Made by a program: the position numbers and the translations under genes. The notes beneath the pieces were generated by a model. The model ran no database searches, was not told where the DNA came from, and saw nothing but the letters and a program-made list of their open reading frames with translations. Positions 25,495 through 38,300 of a stretch of 64,000 nucleotides of DNA are shown piece by piece (position 1 is the stretch's first letter; each line of letters begins with the position of its first letter). Origin of the DNA: Dermatophagoides farinae (Eukaryota > Arthropoda > Arachnida > Sarcoptiformes > Pyroglyphidae); contig NC_134686.1 of NCBI RefSeq assembly GCF_024713945.1, positions 1,078,001-1,142,000 of the forward strand, given 5' to 3'.

Positions 25495-28400
25495 ACATCA
25501 TGGATTGGAATCAATGGTTTTATATTTAATGTAATGCGTGTTTGCCTGTGTGTGTGTGTGTTTGTGTGTGTTCGTTTGTGTAAACTAAAACTATTATTAC
25601 ACTGAGATAAGAATGAATGAAGAAAAACAAATAATCGGCGTACCGAGAAACAGAAACAGAAACAAAACAAAAAAATTAAAAACCCCGAATAACAAAGACA
25701 AACAGTAAAAAAAACTTGAATTTTAGTCACTGGTGTTTGTATATTTGTTTGATTTAGGTCGGTCACGAAGCGGTGGTGATGGGGTATGCTTATGTGAAAG
25801 ATACACCATACACCACCACCATCACTCGATTGATGATAAAAAATGAAATGAAAAACGAGAAAAAAAATCTACAAAGCTAAGATGTACATATAGGTATAAA
25901 GAATGATTGTGATGGGCAGAAAAGAGGAAAAATTTTCTCTCGATTAAATGAATGAAACAAGGAAAAGAAGAAGAAGAAGAAGAAGATGGAAAAAAAACGA
26001 CAAAGAATTTGGCCTAAGCGCTCCAAAATTGATGCCAAAATGAATTGAATTGAAAATCGAAAGAATCGAATGATGAAACAAAAAATTAATCAAAGATTAA
26101 TCTGTTTTAGTCTCGTTCTATTTTTTTCGTTTTCGTTTTTTGTTGTTGTTGAAAAAAAAACTGGCTGGACCTAGAAGTAGGAAAAGAATAAACAAAGAGG
26201 ATCTAGTATATCACCCATTCTTTAACTTTTGTATTTTTTTTCATTTTCATTTTATTGTTGATTATTATTATTGTTTGCTTTTGGTGATTATTTTTTTGTT
26301 TTGTTTTCTGGCACTGAAATGACCATGTGTGAGTGAGAGTGCTGGCCAGCAAAAAAAAAAAAAAAAAAATACAAAAGTGTATCATTTATTCTCTTCAATA
26401 CGATGATCAAGATGATGATGATGATATCAGTTTTCATCAGAAATAGAAATTGTAAAAACATTGCCTGTTCGGGTAAAAGTAAAGAATCAATGTAAAGAAT
26501 CATGGAAGGAGAGAGAGAGAGATAATAATATAATATTGGTAAGAAAAAAAAAACGAATTGAATTTGATCATTTGAAGATGAATAAGAATCAATTTGTTGG
26601 AAAAAAATAGAGAATCGTTAAATTAGAATCGAATAGAATGGAATCGAATGAAATATAAACAGATTGGTTATGGTAGATGTGACAATTCTATTTTCGTTTT
26701 TTCATTGTAAATTTGAATCGCAATATTTTATTTATTTTTTGTTGTTGTCGTTGTTGTTGTTGTTGTCATTGTAATCAAATGGCTATTTTCAACAAAAAAA
26801 AACAGATTACCAGATTGATTTGTGTGAACACACGAAGATAAACGCGTTACGTGGGATGTTGAAGTACATAGAAATGGAAACAGAATCAATCAAACTAAAA
26901 TTGAATCTAAGAAAAAACAAATATAACAACGTAACACAATTGATGTCAACGTAAAAAACAACAACAACAACAACAAAAAACGAAACGACAACATCGATTT
27001 ATTGGCTGATTATTTTCCATTATTTGTGGTTGTTGGTTGAGGGGTTGGTTGGTTGGTTGGTTGGTTGTTGCTCTGAAATCAATTTTCAATTTTCATTGCA
27101 AGTTGTTTTTTATTTCAATTCTCTGTATCCATTTCATTTTCATTTTCATTCGGCATCCATCCATGGCCGTCGATATAGAGATGTTTTTTTTTCGCTTTTT
27201 TTGCTTTTCTTGCCCGAGAAAAAAAATGACAATGATAACAACAACAACAACAACAACAAGCACTATGGGAATGGGAAAAAATGCAAATTGGCAAAAAAAA
27301 AAAAAAACAAAAAAAAATTCATTCTTTTTCCGTTGGTATTTTGGTTGTTTGTGCGTGCGTGTGTTACAGACATTAGTATAGTACATTTATCTCTTTCTCT
27401 CAGTGTTATAATGGTCACAGTTTCCGTTTTTTCGTTTTTTTTGGTTCTTCATTCATTGTGAATAACCCCCTAGTTTTTTGTTGTTGTTGTTGTTGTTGTA
27501 CACACAATGACATTGTTCACATAATAATTTGTTTCTCTTTTTTTTCTGTCTTTCGGTGTTATCTGTGTTGTTTTTTTTTCATTGTGTTTTCTTTTTTTGA
27601 GAAATCCAATTGGTGGTTAGTGATCCTGGTTCATGTCCGTTGTTTTTTTTTTTGTTTTTGTTTTTCATTTAATAATATAATAGTGGGGGTGGTGGTGGTT
27701 GGTTGGTTGTGTGTGTGTGTGTGTGTGTGTGATCAACAATGATTTGAATAAATGAAATGCTCCTGGTGTAACTTTTATTTTCTATCACAGTGATGTTTTC
27801 CACAAAGTTGCTGGTGTTTTTTGTTTGTAGTTTTTTTTTTGTTGAATTCAATGTTCAGAATTCTGGATCACCATTTTTTTTTTTCGTTTCAATGGAATTC
27901 ACCATAATAATCACACATATATATATTGGTGGTCATTATGTGAAGTAACAACAATAACCAGGATGATGATGGAAATGATCTGCAATTTTTTTTTTTCATT
28001 AATAATCCTCTTTTTTTTTGTCAATGAATGTCACGTCACATAGACATGCGCACAGATCACGTATCTTTATCTATTAAGATATTCATTATTGATGGTGGGT
28101 ATGCAAACTTTGAATAAAACAAAAAAAAATTTTTTTTTGTTTTTCAATGATAGCGTGATCTAGTACAATTTACTTTAACCAAGTTGTATCTTGATATAAT
28201 TTTGTCTGTGTGCTCGTGTGTGTGTGTGTGTGTGTGTGTGTTTTGAATGGGAAATTGAATGATGATGATGATGATGAAAAACATCAAATATAATGGACTA
28301 TTGAATTCTGTTGTTGTGTTTTTTTGTTTCGATTCTTTTCCCAATTCTTCTACGTTTTTTTTTTGGTTTTGTTTTGTTTTGTTTACTGGAAATTCTTGAT

Positions 28401-28707
28401 ACAGTTTTGTTTTGCTTTTCGGCGGTCATCATCCACCTTGTGATATATTTTTTTTCCTGTCTCTATAAAAAAAAACACTTTTGAACCAGGAAGGATTTAT
28501 TTCTTTACCATTTTTCTTCCATTTTTTTTGCAGTTGTTGATGTTGTCATTGTTGTTGTTCAATAAAACAACAAAACAACAACAACAACAACAATCAACAC
28601 ACATGAGTATTGAACACATTTTTTCTTTTCTTTCTTAATTCCTTTATATATAATGGACTAAATCGATTTATATTCTCGTGTGTTTGAGTGTTAATGTGTT
28701 CAATATT

Positions 28708-28739
<32 letters not shown>

Positions 28740-29168
28740 GAGGCAGATAAACAAACGATATGAACATGAAATAATTTTTTTATGAATGAATGAATGAATG
28801 AGTGGTGCTAAAAACACTGAAAAAAAATAAATATATCTGCTTTTGATAAAGAAGAAAAATCACCAAATAGTAGAAAAATAAAAAGTCTAAAAAGCAAAAC
28901 AAATGCTGAATTCAGTCTGGTCTAATTTCCTTCGTTTTTTTTCTCTTTTCTTTCTTACTAACTATGGTGCCTGATGATTTATTTAAATAAATAAATCTGT
29001 GTGTATTTTTCCAAGTGTCTGTCTGTCTGTGTGTGTGTGCGTTTGTTGATTTTGACTGTTGTTAGATGCGGCGACGACAACAACAACAACAACAGTTTTC
29101 TATATTCTGGAATATTTTTTTTTTCTTCTTCATAAAAAGTTTCTGTGTGTTAAAAGCTAACCATGTTG

Positions 29169-29199
<31 letters not shown>

Positions 29200-29830
29200 A
29201 CACACTGTTTTTTTGTTGTTGTTGTTGAGAACATCCATCTTGACACTTTCATCGTTTTTTTTTTTGAGATTTTGGATTCGATTCGATTCGTTTTTTTTTT
29301 GCTTTTGTTTTTTTTTTTTGTTTTGTGCCATCTGAAAAATAACCAATGATGACCAATTTTTTTTTTTGTTTCATATCATAGGACAAAATATAACGGCATG
29401 CAAAGTTTTGAAAGTTGAAATATGAATAATGTGGAAATAGAGGACAGGAAAAAAAAATTTTCTTATCACATTTGGCTGTGTGTGTGTGTGAAAGCCATTT
29501 GCATATTCTCTTTCCAATATAAAAATGAATTGGATTCATTTATAATTTACCAAATTTGCATACACACAAACACACACACACACACACTAATACAAACAGG
29601 TAAAGCAACAATGAAGATGATCAATAATGGATCATTATGGATAAATGATCCATGATGATAATCTGTAGTAAATTCTACCAAGAAAACCAGAAAACAAAAC
29701 AAACAAAGCAAAATCAGTTTTTGTAGAAAATCGTATTGTTTATTTTTAGGTGCCAATATATATATCGAAATACAAAAAAAACACAATGATCAAAAAGCGC
29801 TCACACACACAACTTAGAGCCAAACTCGAC

Positions 29831-29877
29831 AGCGCCAAAAACCGTGACATACTCTACGAGGGGTTTACTTCACGACA
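29831..29877 (-). repeat. LTR-like direct repeat, copy at the integrase end
   Basis: 47 bp nearly identical to 30820-30867. On the - strand it starts TGTCGTGAAGTAAACCC and includes the stop codon of the integrase frame. Similarity to the other copy ends abruptly after the shared GGCGCT, so this LTR is truncated or overwritten. Confidence 0.75.
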
Positions 29878-30425
29878 CTCCCCCACCGCTTCCAACAGTA
29901 CGAGTCCATTTACGGGACGGATGAAATTCTTTTTCTCATCGACTAATTTGATTTTAACGGAGCGTACGATGCCATCGTCGCTTGCGATAGACTCGATATA
30001 ATTTTCGCCAATGGCCAATCCTTTCGTTTTTGATACTCAGCGGGAAGCAGGACAAAATCCCCAGGTTTGATGTCCGTAGATCTCGGTGGATTACGTTGAG
30101 CCAAAGTATTCAAATATTGCTGCTTCCAAAGTCTTTCGAATTTATTCCTAATCGTTGACAAATAGTCCATCCATTTGTTGACGTTCCCAATTTCAACATT
30201 GTTCTTGATCAAGGGCTCTTGTTTACGTCCGTAAGCGACTTCAAACGGCGATAGCCATCGCTCGTCATTTTGAATTAATGGACGACCATTGATTGTTGAC
30301 TTGATTTTCAAAAAGATGCTACGAGCGTCTTCCATTGACTTGAATTCATTATCGAAAGTCTTTAAACACCGTTTTACAACGGCAATTAACCGTTCAGCGG
30401 TACCATTGTACCAAGGATTGCAGAT
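29865..30425 (-). pseudogene. Integrase 3' fragment (Pao/BEL type), frameshifted
   Basis: Read on the - strand, the fragment opens with the end of the integrase core (PWYNGTAER, then the NGRPL block) and runs into the C-terminal domain typical of Pao/BEL elements, with LWKQQYL, GDFVLLP and DWPLAKI. Just after WPLAKI, near 30000, the frame shifts by the equivalent of a 2-base insertion. The remaining domain continues in another frame until a stop that lies inside the LTR-like repeat. The catalytic N-terminal part of the integrase and all upstream pol domains are missing. It is a relic and not a working gene. Confidence 0.8.
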
Positions 30426-30819
30426 GCAATCTGATTATCATTAGAACCAGATTGTTGTTGCTTCTGTTGTTTTTGATATTGTCCACATTGTGATTTATAT
30501 TTAAGTGCCAGATTTTTCAATTGATGATTCATAGTCTGTAAAGAGGATAGCTCATTTCGAATTGATTCAATTTGTTTTTCTGATTCATCATTGTTGATGT
30601 TTTTCGAGAATAACTTTGATTATTTTATTGTTCAATCAATGAGAATGGAAACATGAAAAATACATAAATTAAATCTGGAACATACAAGAAACTCTCTTGT
30701 GCTCACATGTACAATTCATATACAACGTACCACGTTGAACATTACTGAAAGGAGAAACATTGATTCATTAACAATCATGTTGTTTGCTAGATTGCAGCGC
30801 CTGTTCCGGACTATTAAAA

Positions 30820-30867
30820 AGCGCCAAAAACCGTGACGTACTCTACGACTGGGTTTACTTCACGACA
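30820..30867 (-). repeat. LTR-like direct repeat, copy at the upstream end
   Basis: Matches 29831-29877 in the same orientation. On the - strand the probable LTR runs from 30867 to about 30610, ending near an AATAAA-containing stretch at about 30630. The right flank is ordinary AT-rich sequence. Confidence 0.7.
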
Positions 30868-33366
30868 ATAATCAAAATAAATGGACCCTAAAGGCTTCTC
30901 TCAGTTTTTTTTTTGTTCCACTGTGGATTCATATTCATATTCATATTATAGATGATATGATCAATGTGAGAATGATAACCAAATATTCCACTTGATAGTC
31001 ACCACATTATTTAAATGGCCATCTTCTTCATCTTCAACACGAATCTTTCACAATTTGAATCGATACTGATCAATCAATCGATCAATCAATCAGTCAAACG
31101 AGAATCGAATGATGATGATTATAATGATTTGAAAAGAGAGAGAGAGAGAGAAAAAAAAAAAAGTTTTGTTTTTTTTTATTTGCAAAAAAAAACGAAACAA
31201 AACAACAACAATAATAATTCATTATCCGGAAACAAGAAGCCAAATAAAAAAAAAGTTGGCAAGTTATTCAGAATATACACAAAAGGAACGCATAAAAAAA
31301 ATGAAGGAAGAATTTCCACCACACAATATGTGTAATAATCCAATAATAATAAGCGATGATGATGATAAAAGAATATTCTTATTATTACGTAAGAATAAAT
31401 GTTGAACAAAATAAAAAAAGTAAAAAATGAATAAATAAAGACAGACATACAGACAGACAATAGAATCAAAAAGAACAAAAGAATCATCATCATCATCATC
31501 ATAAATTGCTAATTAAATAATCACAAATGAAAACAAAAAAAGGAGAAAAACTGAATTAAATGGCAAGGTTTCCAGAATAAAAAAAAAAAGATTTTACCAC
31601 ACTTCACTTATGTTGTAGTGGGGTTTTTCTTCCAAGGAAAATTTCTATCTGTGTGTGTAGTTGGTTATATTGTTATTCTGAATGGAAAAAAGAGAGAGAG
31701 AGAGAGATTATTTGTCCATCATGCATCTCTTATTTTTTTTCTTCTTCACTTTTTATTAAAACATAATCAAACGATCAAGTAGCAAGAATCTTTAGTTGCT
31801 GAAAAAAAGCTCATCTTTTGATTTATATATGTTTCATTTAATTTCTGTATGATGGTGAACATTTTCTGTTGGAATAAAAAACAAGAACCAAAATCAAACT
31901 AAAAACGCGGACAAAACATTTTTTTTTCCAGGTTTCGGTTATTGTGTAGCTCTGTTGAAGTCGTCGTCGTCGTCGTCGTCGTTATTGTTAACAAGAAAAA
32001 ATAAAAATCGAAATCCGAAAAAATAATATATACCCGCCTTTATGTGCGTGTGTGTTTCAATATCCACACTCCATTCCAGGTTCCAAGTTTTCAAGTGAAA
32101 AAAAAAATAAAGCAACCGGCCATGTTGTTTGCTGTTAACGTAGTCGTCGTCGTCGTCGTCATAGTAGAATAGAAGCAGCAGCAGCAGCAGCAATGTGATT
32201 CTTGTACCATCAAATGCGCAGTTTCTTTTCATTTTTTTTTTTTTGCATTCCATACCAAAAATTCGAATATATATTGGTATTCCATATTCGATCTAGTTTG
32301 TTTGTGTTTCATTTCATTTAGTCACATTTCATTTTTGGTGAATGATTCAAACACACGCACACACACACAAACACAAAAACACACGACATATATACATAAA
32401 ACACGTAGAATCACCCCCAAAAAAAACCAGACAACAACAACAAAAAAAAAAACAACCGACCAATTCAACGATATATTGAATATAGTGTGACTTGAAATTC
32501 AATTTTTCTTCTTCTATTTTTTTTTCTTTCTTCAATTTCCGATTCAACTACATCGACGATCATCACCATCATCATCATCATCATAAGTTTGGCTGGACTT
32601 TATTCTTGTTCATTGTTGTTGTTGTTGCTTGTTTTCTTTCTCTTGTTTAAACCATCCATAAACTATATCGATATCCGATAAAGTTTCATTTCTATATTAA
32701 TTTTTTGGATTCATAATCATCATCATCATCATCATCATATATCACGCACACCATACACACACACACACACGTTGTTCCATGAACGGAAAGAATAACAATC
32801 GACCCGCCAACCAATCGACCGACTGAATGACCGACCAACTGACTGACCATGACTATAACTGTGGGGAAAAAAAATGGACAACAAAATTTTTGTTACTTTT
32901 TAATTTTTTGTTGTTGTTGTCCATAAAAATCATTCAATTATTCGTTGGGCGTATATGTGAAACAAAACAAAAAAATCATTCATCAAATCAAAAAAATTTT
33001 TTTTTTTGTTCATCTTTATGTCATGTCAACAACAACAATTATTGATTGATTGATTTATTTATAATCGAATTTGATTTTTGTAATAGTCATCGGCCAGTGG
33101 CGACACCATCGGCGAGTAAACGAGTTGTGTATTGTTCGTTTCTATTATTATTAATTGTTTAATTGATTTTTGGACATCGAAAAACATTTACAATTTAAAA
33201 TTTTTTCTGCAAATTTTTTCTGTGTGTGTGTGTGTAAATTGTTTTCAGTGCAAGTGAGTGGATGTTTTGGTGTGTGTGTGTGTGATAATTATAAATGCCA
33301 CGATGTATATGATGATGATTTGATTTATTTTTTTACGGCCATCTCATTATTATTATCGTTCATAAA
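30868..33366. other. Repeat-rich region right of the retroelement
   Basis: No gene is recognised. It contains GA repeats near 31133 and 31691, GTC triplets at about 31965-31985 and 32140-32160, CAG triplets near 32175, ATC triplets near 32560 and 32720, and GT repeats near 33220 and 33270. A less AT-rich patch at about 33085-33130 (around GGCCAGTGGCGACACC) precedes the candidate exon at 33367 and could be a promoter or leader. A candidate exon-like stretch is at 31272-31388. Confidence 0.5.
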
Positions 33367-33714
33367 ATGGCTCATAATCAACAAAAACAACATAACGACG
33401 ATCATCGATTTATTGATAAATTGATTCGTCCATCACCACTATCGTCATTGTCATTATTTTCATTATCATCACAATTATTTAGGATAATATTATTAAAATT
33501 TTGTCATAAAATTCTTCATCATCATCATCATCATCACCATCACCATCATCATTATCATTATTATCATCCAATTCTATTACCATTGTTAGCATTAATTCTG
33601 AATCAACAACATCAACAACAAATCATCATCATCATTATCATCGATTATATTGTCATCATCAACATCGATTGTATCGGCAGCTATTACAACCAACAAGGAT
33701 CGTCCTTATAGTAA
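33367..33714 (+). CDS. Candidate first coding exon, His-rich, unknown function
   Basis: The ATG at 33367 (context ATAAAATGG) opens a frame that reads MAHNQQKQHNDDHRFIDKL, then Ser/Leu-rich sequence, about 12 His, a Leu-rich stretch and Gln/Ile-rich sequence. It closes with TAG at 33712-33714, but a good donor, TATA|GTAAGT at about 33711, overlaps the stop. It may therefore be a first exon of a long-intron gene. The first 40 codons are not simple repeat. Other frames of the second half are also open and look equally protein-like, which lowers confidence. No partner exon was identified. Confidence 0.25.
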
Positions 33715-35289
33715 GTGATGATGATGATTTTTAAATTCAAATTATGTGATGAAAATGGCCAAAAAAAAATCAGTAAAATAATCCAAAGATTTGTGTGTGT
33801 GTGCCAGTGCGGAGTTCTGAGATTCAGCAATTCAAATTATCGATCGCTTAGTTTAATATATTAGTTTAGTGTTTCGTCTGTACGAAAAAAAAAATGTCTT
33901 TTCAATCATTTCTATTAAAAAACGATTCGTTTACAGCTAAAAATAACTCGTTCGTTCGTTCGTTTTTCTTTGACAAATTTACTTGATCAAATAATGAAAA
34001 AATGAGAGCGAAAAAAAAACGAACCAAAATTGACAACAGCGATATATTCTCACTAGCTGTTATAGGTAGTTTTTTTTTATCAATCTATTGATCTAGTCAA
34101 GCTAAATAAATGACGAACAACAACAAGCAAGCTGTTGTCCGATAACTAGATCATTTTATTTAGTAACAGCAGCAGCAGCAGAAGCAGTAGTGTGATCCAA
34201 ATGACGACGAAAGAGTTCATTGGAAAAAGATTTTTTTCGATTTTTTTTTGTTTTTTGATTATTTTTGTTTCTTGCTGCTGTTTTTTTTTTCGAAACATTT
34301 GAAGAATTGCAACAGAATTTGTTTTTTTTTCAGCACAAAGATTGTGTTCATGTGCGTGGGTGTGTGTGTGCATAGGTGGTGGTAGTATTATGTATTTTAA
34401 TTTAAATGTACTTGAATAGGTTCATGGTTTGAATTTGATTTTTTTTTTTTTACTTCTAAACATTCATTTGTTCATTGATAGAACTGAATTTTTGTTGAGA
34501 GATGGATGAAATGTGAAAAAACTACAAAACAAAACAAATGATCCAATTAGAATGATGATGATGATGATTACAATTACACAATAAATATGAATTTGATTTC
34601 ATTTTCATTGTTTCATCAACCGTAACAATTTGCTCGTTTGCAAAAAAAAAAAAAAATCGAAATCGACATTTAGCTATTTAATGTTGTTGTTGTTGTCGTC
34701 GTCGTCGTTGTTGTTGTTGTTGTTTATCCATAATTTTTTTCCTCTCTCACTCTCTCCTTGTAACTGGATAATATAACCATATCCGATGTCTTTGTTGTTG
34801 TTGTTGTTGTTGTTGTTGATGGTTGTATTTATAACACAATCATCATCATCATCATTTGTATCTAGTTAAATGTATAAATAAAAGACGAACAAAACGAAAC
34901 AAGAAAAAAAACATTTATATTAATTAGGATGGACAACACTAAAAAGTCCAAAAAAAAAATTGGTGTGAATGAGTGTGTGTGTGTGTGTGTGGAAAAAAAT
35001 TCTGAAGAATCCAATACTCGTTGGTTGTTCACTATTTTTTTTTCTTTTCAGTTCCATTTGGATTTTGTATTTTGTTCTGTTTTTTTTCTCATACAGTCAG
35101 AACATGAGAGAAAAAAAAATTACAGGAAACCTGTACCACCATCATCATCATCATCACCAACCAACCAACCAAACATACATTATTATCATCTTAATGTTGT
35201 TGTTGTTGTTTTTCCACTGTTTTTTTCATGGGTTTTAAATCAAAAAATAATGAGCTTCATGATCATCATGATCATCATCATGGTGCACC

Positions 35290-35291
<2 letters not shown>

Positions 35292-35372
<81 letters not shown>
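35292..35372. repeat. (GA)n microsatellite, about 81 bp
   Basis: Nearly pure AG dinucleotide repeat with one GGG interruption near its end. It is among the longest in the window. Confidence 0.95.
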
Positions 35373-35373
<1 letters not shown>

Positions 35374-38300
35374 CAGAAACATAAATAGTACCGTGGGTGT
35401 GTGGGGTGTGATGTATCGAAACAACAACAACAACATTCGATGGATTTTGATTTTCAGTTTTCATCATCATCATCACTTCATTTATGAATTGACCAAAATT
35501 TAATCAATAAACAAAAAAAAATTGATGAAATTATTTGAAACAATTGAATAATAAATATCAAGTACACGACATGATAGCAACGGAAATGATAATAGATCCA
35601 AAGACCAGGGAGTACATATTCTATACATTAGATTTGGAATGCAAGAATACTTCCGGTCAAGTTTTTTTCTTCTTTTGCTATGTGTATGTTTCATATAAAA
35701 AAAATTGACCGCCGAAAAAAAAACCATCAAAAAACATTTGTGAATAAAATGAAGAATAAAAATGGTATATGAACAGAAACCACAAGCATGTAATTGATAT
35801 TGGTTCAAGTTTTTTTTCATCTTTTCCTTCTTCTTGGAATTCATTCATTCATTCATTCATTCATTTTACCGCCTTTGATCATCATCATAAGCATCATGAA
35901 TCTTGCAATAAAGATGTTTCAACATTATTATTAATAACGATATATTGCATAATTTATTGTTTCACATTTTTCTTCCGTTTGTTTGCGTTTTGTTTTTGTT
36001 TTGTTTATTTCATTTATGATTTCACTACATTCACTGAAAAAAAATCATTGAAAGTCAAAATCAATCTTATGATGATGATGATTATGGTGATGAAAAATAG
36101 TTTTTTTCTTTCTTCATTCATTCATTCATTCGTTGTTGGTTTGTTTTTCTTTTTATGTATCCAAATGTGTTGTCTGTGTGTGTGTGTGTGCTTATCCTTG
36201 AATCTTTTTTTTTTTGTTTGTTTGTTTTCAGCTTGATGATGGCAAAATTGGGTAAACCAGAAAAAAGTTGATCATTTTTTTCTGTTGACTTTTTTTATAT
36301 TCCAATTTAAACTGTATATAGTTGTTTTTATCAGGGTGATATTGGAAAAAAATGGTCATTTTTTTGTGTGTGTTTAGATTGATTGCAACAACAACAACGA
36401 CAGAATTGCTGCACATGTAGAAGCTCATTAAACGAGCAAAAAAAAAATTCAATGTTTCTTTTGAAAAGAAGAAAAACCAAAAAGAATATTCGTCGTGTCG
36501 TGTCGTCTTTTTTTTTCTCTCTCTCTCTCTCTCTTCGAACCAGAATATTCCAATAGAATCAATTTCTTGTTGTTGTTGTTGTTGTTTCCAAAAAACAAAA
36601 AAAACAAAAAAACAAACAAATAGTTTGTGTGTTTGAGACAATTTTGTTTTCACTTTTGTTTTCTCTGGACATATGGATTTTATTTCATTCCATTTTTTTG
36701 TGGCTACTTCTTGACAACAACAACAACAACAACAACAACAACGACCACCGAGAGAAAACAACTGGATTTTTTTTATTTTTGAAACTTTCAAGAATCTCTC
36801 TCTCACGCTCTATCTTGTCAACCACAAATTGTATACATTTAGAGAGACAGACAGACAGACGAACATGGATTTAAATTTTGCTTTTTTGTTTCATTCATTC
36901 ATTCATTACTATTCATCATATGAATATATTACAATCATAAATAACAAAAAACAAAAAAAAAACAGAAACAAGAAACAATTTTGTTTCACATTTCACAATT
37001 GGCCCATTGGAATCGTGATGTTTTTTTTCCTGTTTTTGGGTTTTTTTTTGTTTTGTTTTATCCCCAGCCATTATTATACAAATGATGATGGTCATCATAA
37101 TTTGTATGTTTTTTTTTGGGAGGGGGAGTGTAAAATGAATTTCAAGTCGTTTTTTTTTGTTGTAAATCATAAACTCTTCTTGACATCATCCCAGGTAGGT
37201 ATATGCTAGATGAACAACAAAAGAATTTTGGATTTTGGATCAAGAAGACCAGAAGAGAGAGAGAAAAAAAATTCAGTTTTTTTTCCCATTTTCATTCAAC
37301 TTTTATTCATTATTTTTGGATCATTTGATTTTTGCTAGTTGGTCACGTTTATATCTGTGGGTTTCGTTTTTTTTTTTATTCACTAAATTTCGCCCGAAAA
37401 CAAAACAAAAAACACAAAATGATTGTAAAGTTAAGTTGTTGCCATTGGGTAGAAAGAGAGGAAGGGTGGTAGAATCGAAAAAAAATTTTTTTTCCCATCC
37501 ACCACAAATTGATTGTTTTGCACGAGTGAAACAGTATGGCTATGAAGAGAGATGGAGATAATAATAAAAACGAAAAGAAAAGAAAACACATGATGTTTAA
37601 TGATAAGAAATGGGTGAAAAAAAAATGAAAGTAAAATCCAAAATATGAATATTATTCACAAATGTGGATTGAAACCAAAAAAAAGAAAATCCTTGCTAGA
37701 ATATGGCCAGATGTGTGTGTGCGTGTGTGTGTGTGTCTGCAGTATCACCATCGTCGGAGATAAAATAATTTAATTTAAAGAAAGAAAAAAACCACCACCA
37801 CCACCAAGAATAACATGTATGCAAAGCTTTTAAAAATTTTTTTTCTCGTAAAAAACTTTTTTTTTCTTTTTTTTTGGATTCTTCCATTGAGAAAGTTTTT
37901 TTTTCTGTTGTTGTTGTTGTAGTTGCTTCTCTGATCGCTGGTTCGTTCGTTTGCTAGATCGAAAATCATTGAATGGAAACTAAAAAAAATAAAAAAATCA
38001 CCCCAGGAGTATACAGTGTGTGTCGGTGTGTGAGGAGCATTTGAATTTTTCAAATATACACGGCCATTTTGATGTGGATAGATTAAAACCGTATAGATAT
38101 CACATTCAAATCTAACAACAACAACAACAACAACAGCAAAAAAAACATTGAATTCAGCAGTGTGGATGAATGAGAAAAAAAAATGTAAAGTTTAATTCAA
38201 CCATAAATTCAATCATCATCATCATGTTTCGGTTTTCGTTTTTCGGTTTTTTTTTTTTTGGTTTTCATGTGGTGGTTTTTTATGAGATGAGAAAAAAAAT

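Larger units (their letters stand above)
20878..29830. other. Nine-kilobase region without a confident gene
   Basis: This stretch is repeat-rich: (CA)n at 21057-21079, (TTG)13 at 22045-22083, (GT)n at 27709-27731 and 28216-28240, CAA repeats at about 28708-28739, (AC)n at 29171-29199, and long T runs near 23608 and 24174. Two short non-repetitive stretches stand out and are listed separately: 23930-24031 and 25366-25494. No conserved gene is recognised on either strand. Confidence 0.55.
29831..30867 (-). mobile_element. Decayed, internally deleted Pao/BEL-like LTR retroelement
   Basis: On the - strand the order is an LTR-like segment ending at 30867, an unrelated coiled-coil-coding stretch (about 30600-30426), the 3' part of a retroelement integrase (about 30425-29880), and a second copy of the LTR start (29877-29831). 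The two direct repeats, 29831-29877 and 30820-30867, match at about 44 of 48 positions, and on the - strand both begin TGTCGTGAAG, with the TG usual for LTRs. Protease, reverse transcriptase and RNase H are absent. Base composition is less AT-rich and less repetitive than the flanks, as expected for an insertion. The element cannot move by itself. Confidence 0.75.

Noticed and set aside
27024-27461. Long open frame on the + strand (145 codons)
   Set aside because: It has no ATG at its start and is made mostly of GGTT, GTT and T-run translation; overlapping frames on both strands are also open.
29558-29590. CA-rich blocks and other direct repeats considered as a CRISPR-like array
   Set aside because: These are plain microsatellites without unique spacers, and the genome is eukaryotic.
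34929-35384. 151-codon frame
   Set aside because: It runs through the (GA)n microsatellite and T tracts; the Arg-Glu run is repeat translation.
35769-36236. 155-codon ATG frame on the + strand
   Set aside because: Most of it is T-rich DNA giving Phe/Cys/Leu runs and ATTC/GT repeats. T-rich DNA lacks stops by chance, and no domain is seen.
36228-36806. 192-codon frame on the - strand
   Set aside because: Contains Cys and Gln runs from CAA/TTG arrays and RE runs from a GA array, with no coding character between them.
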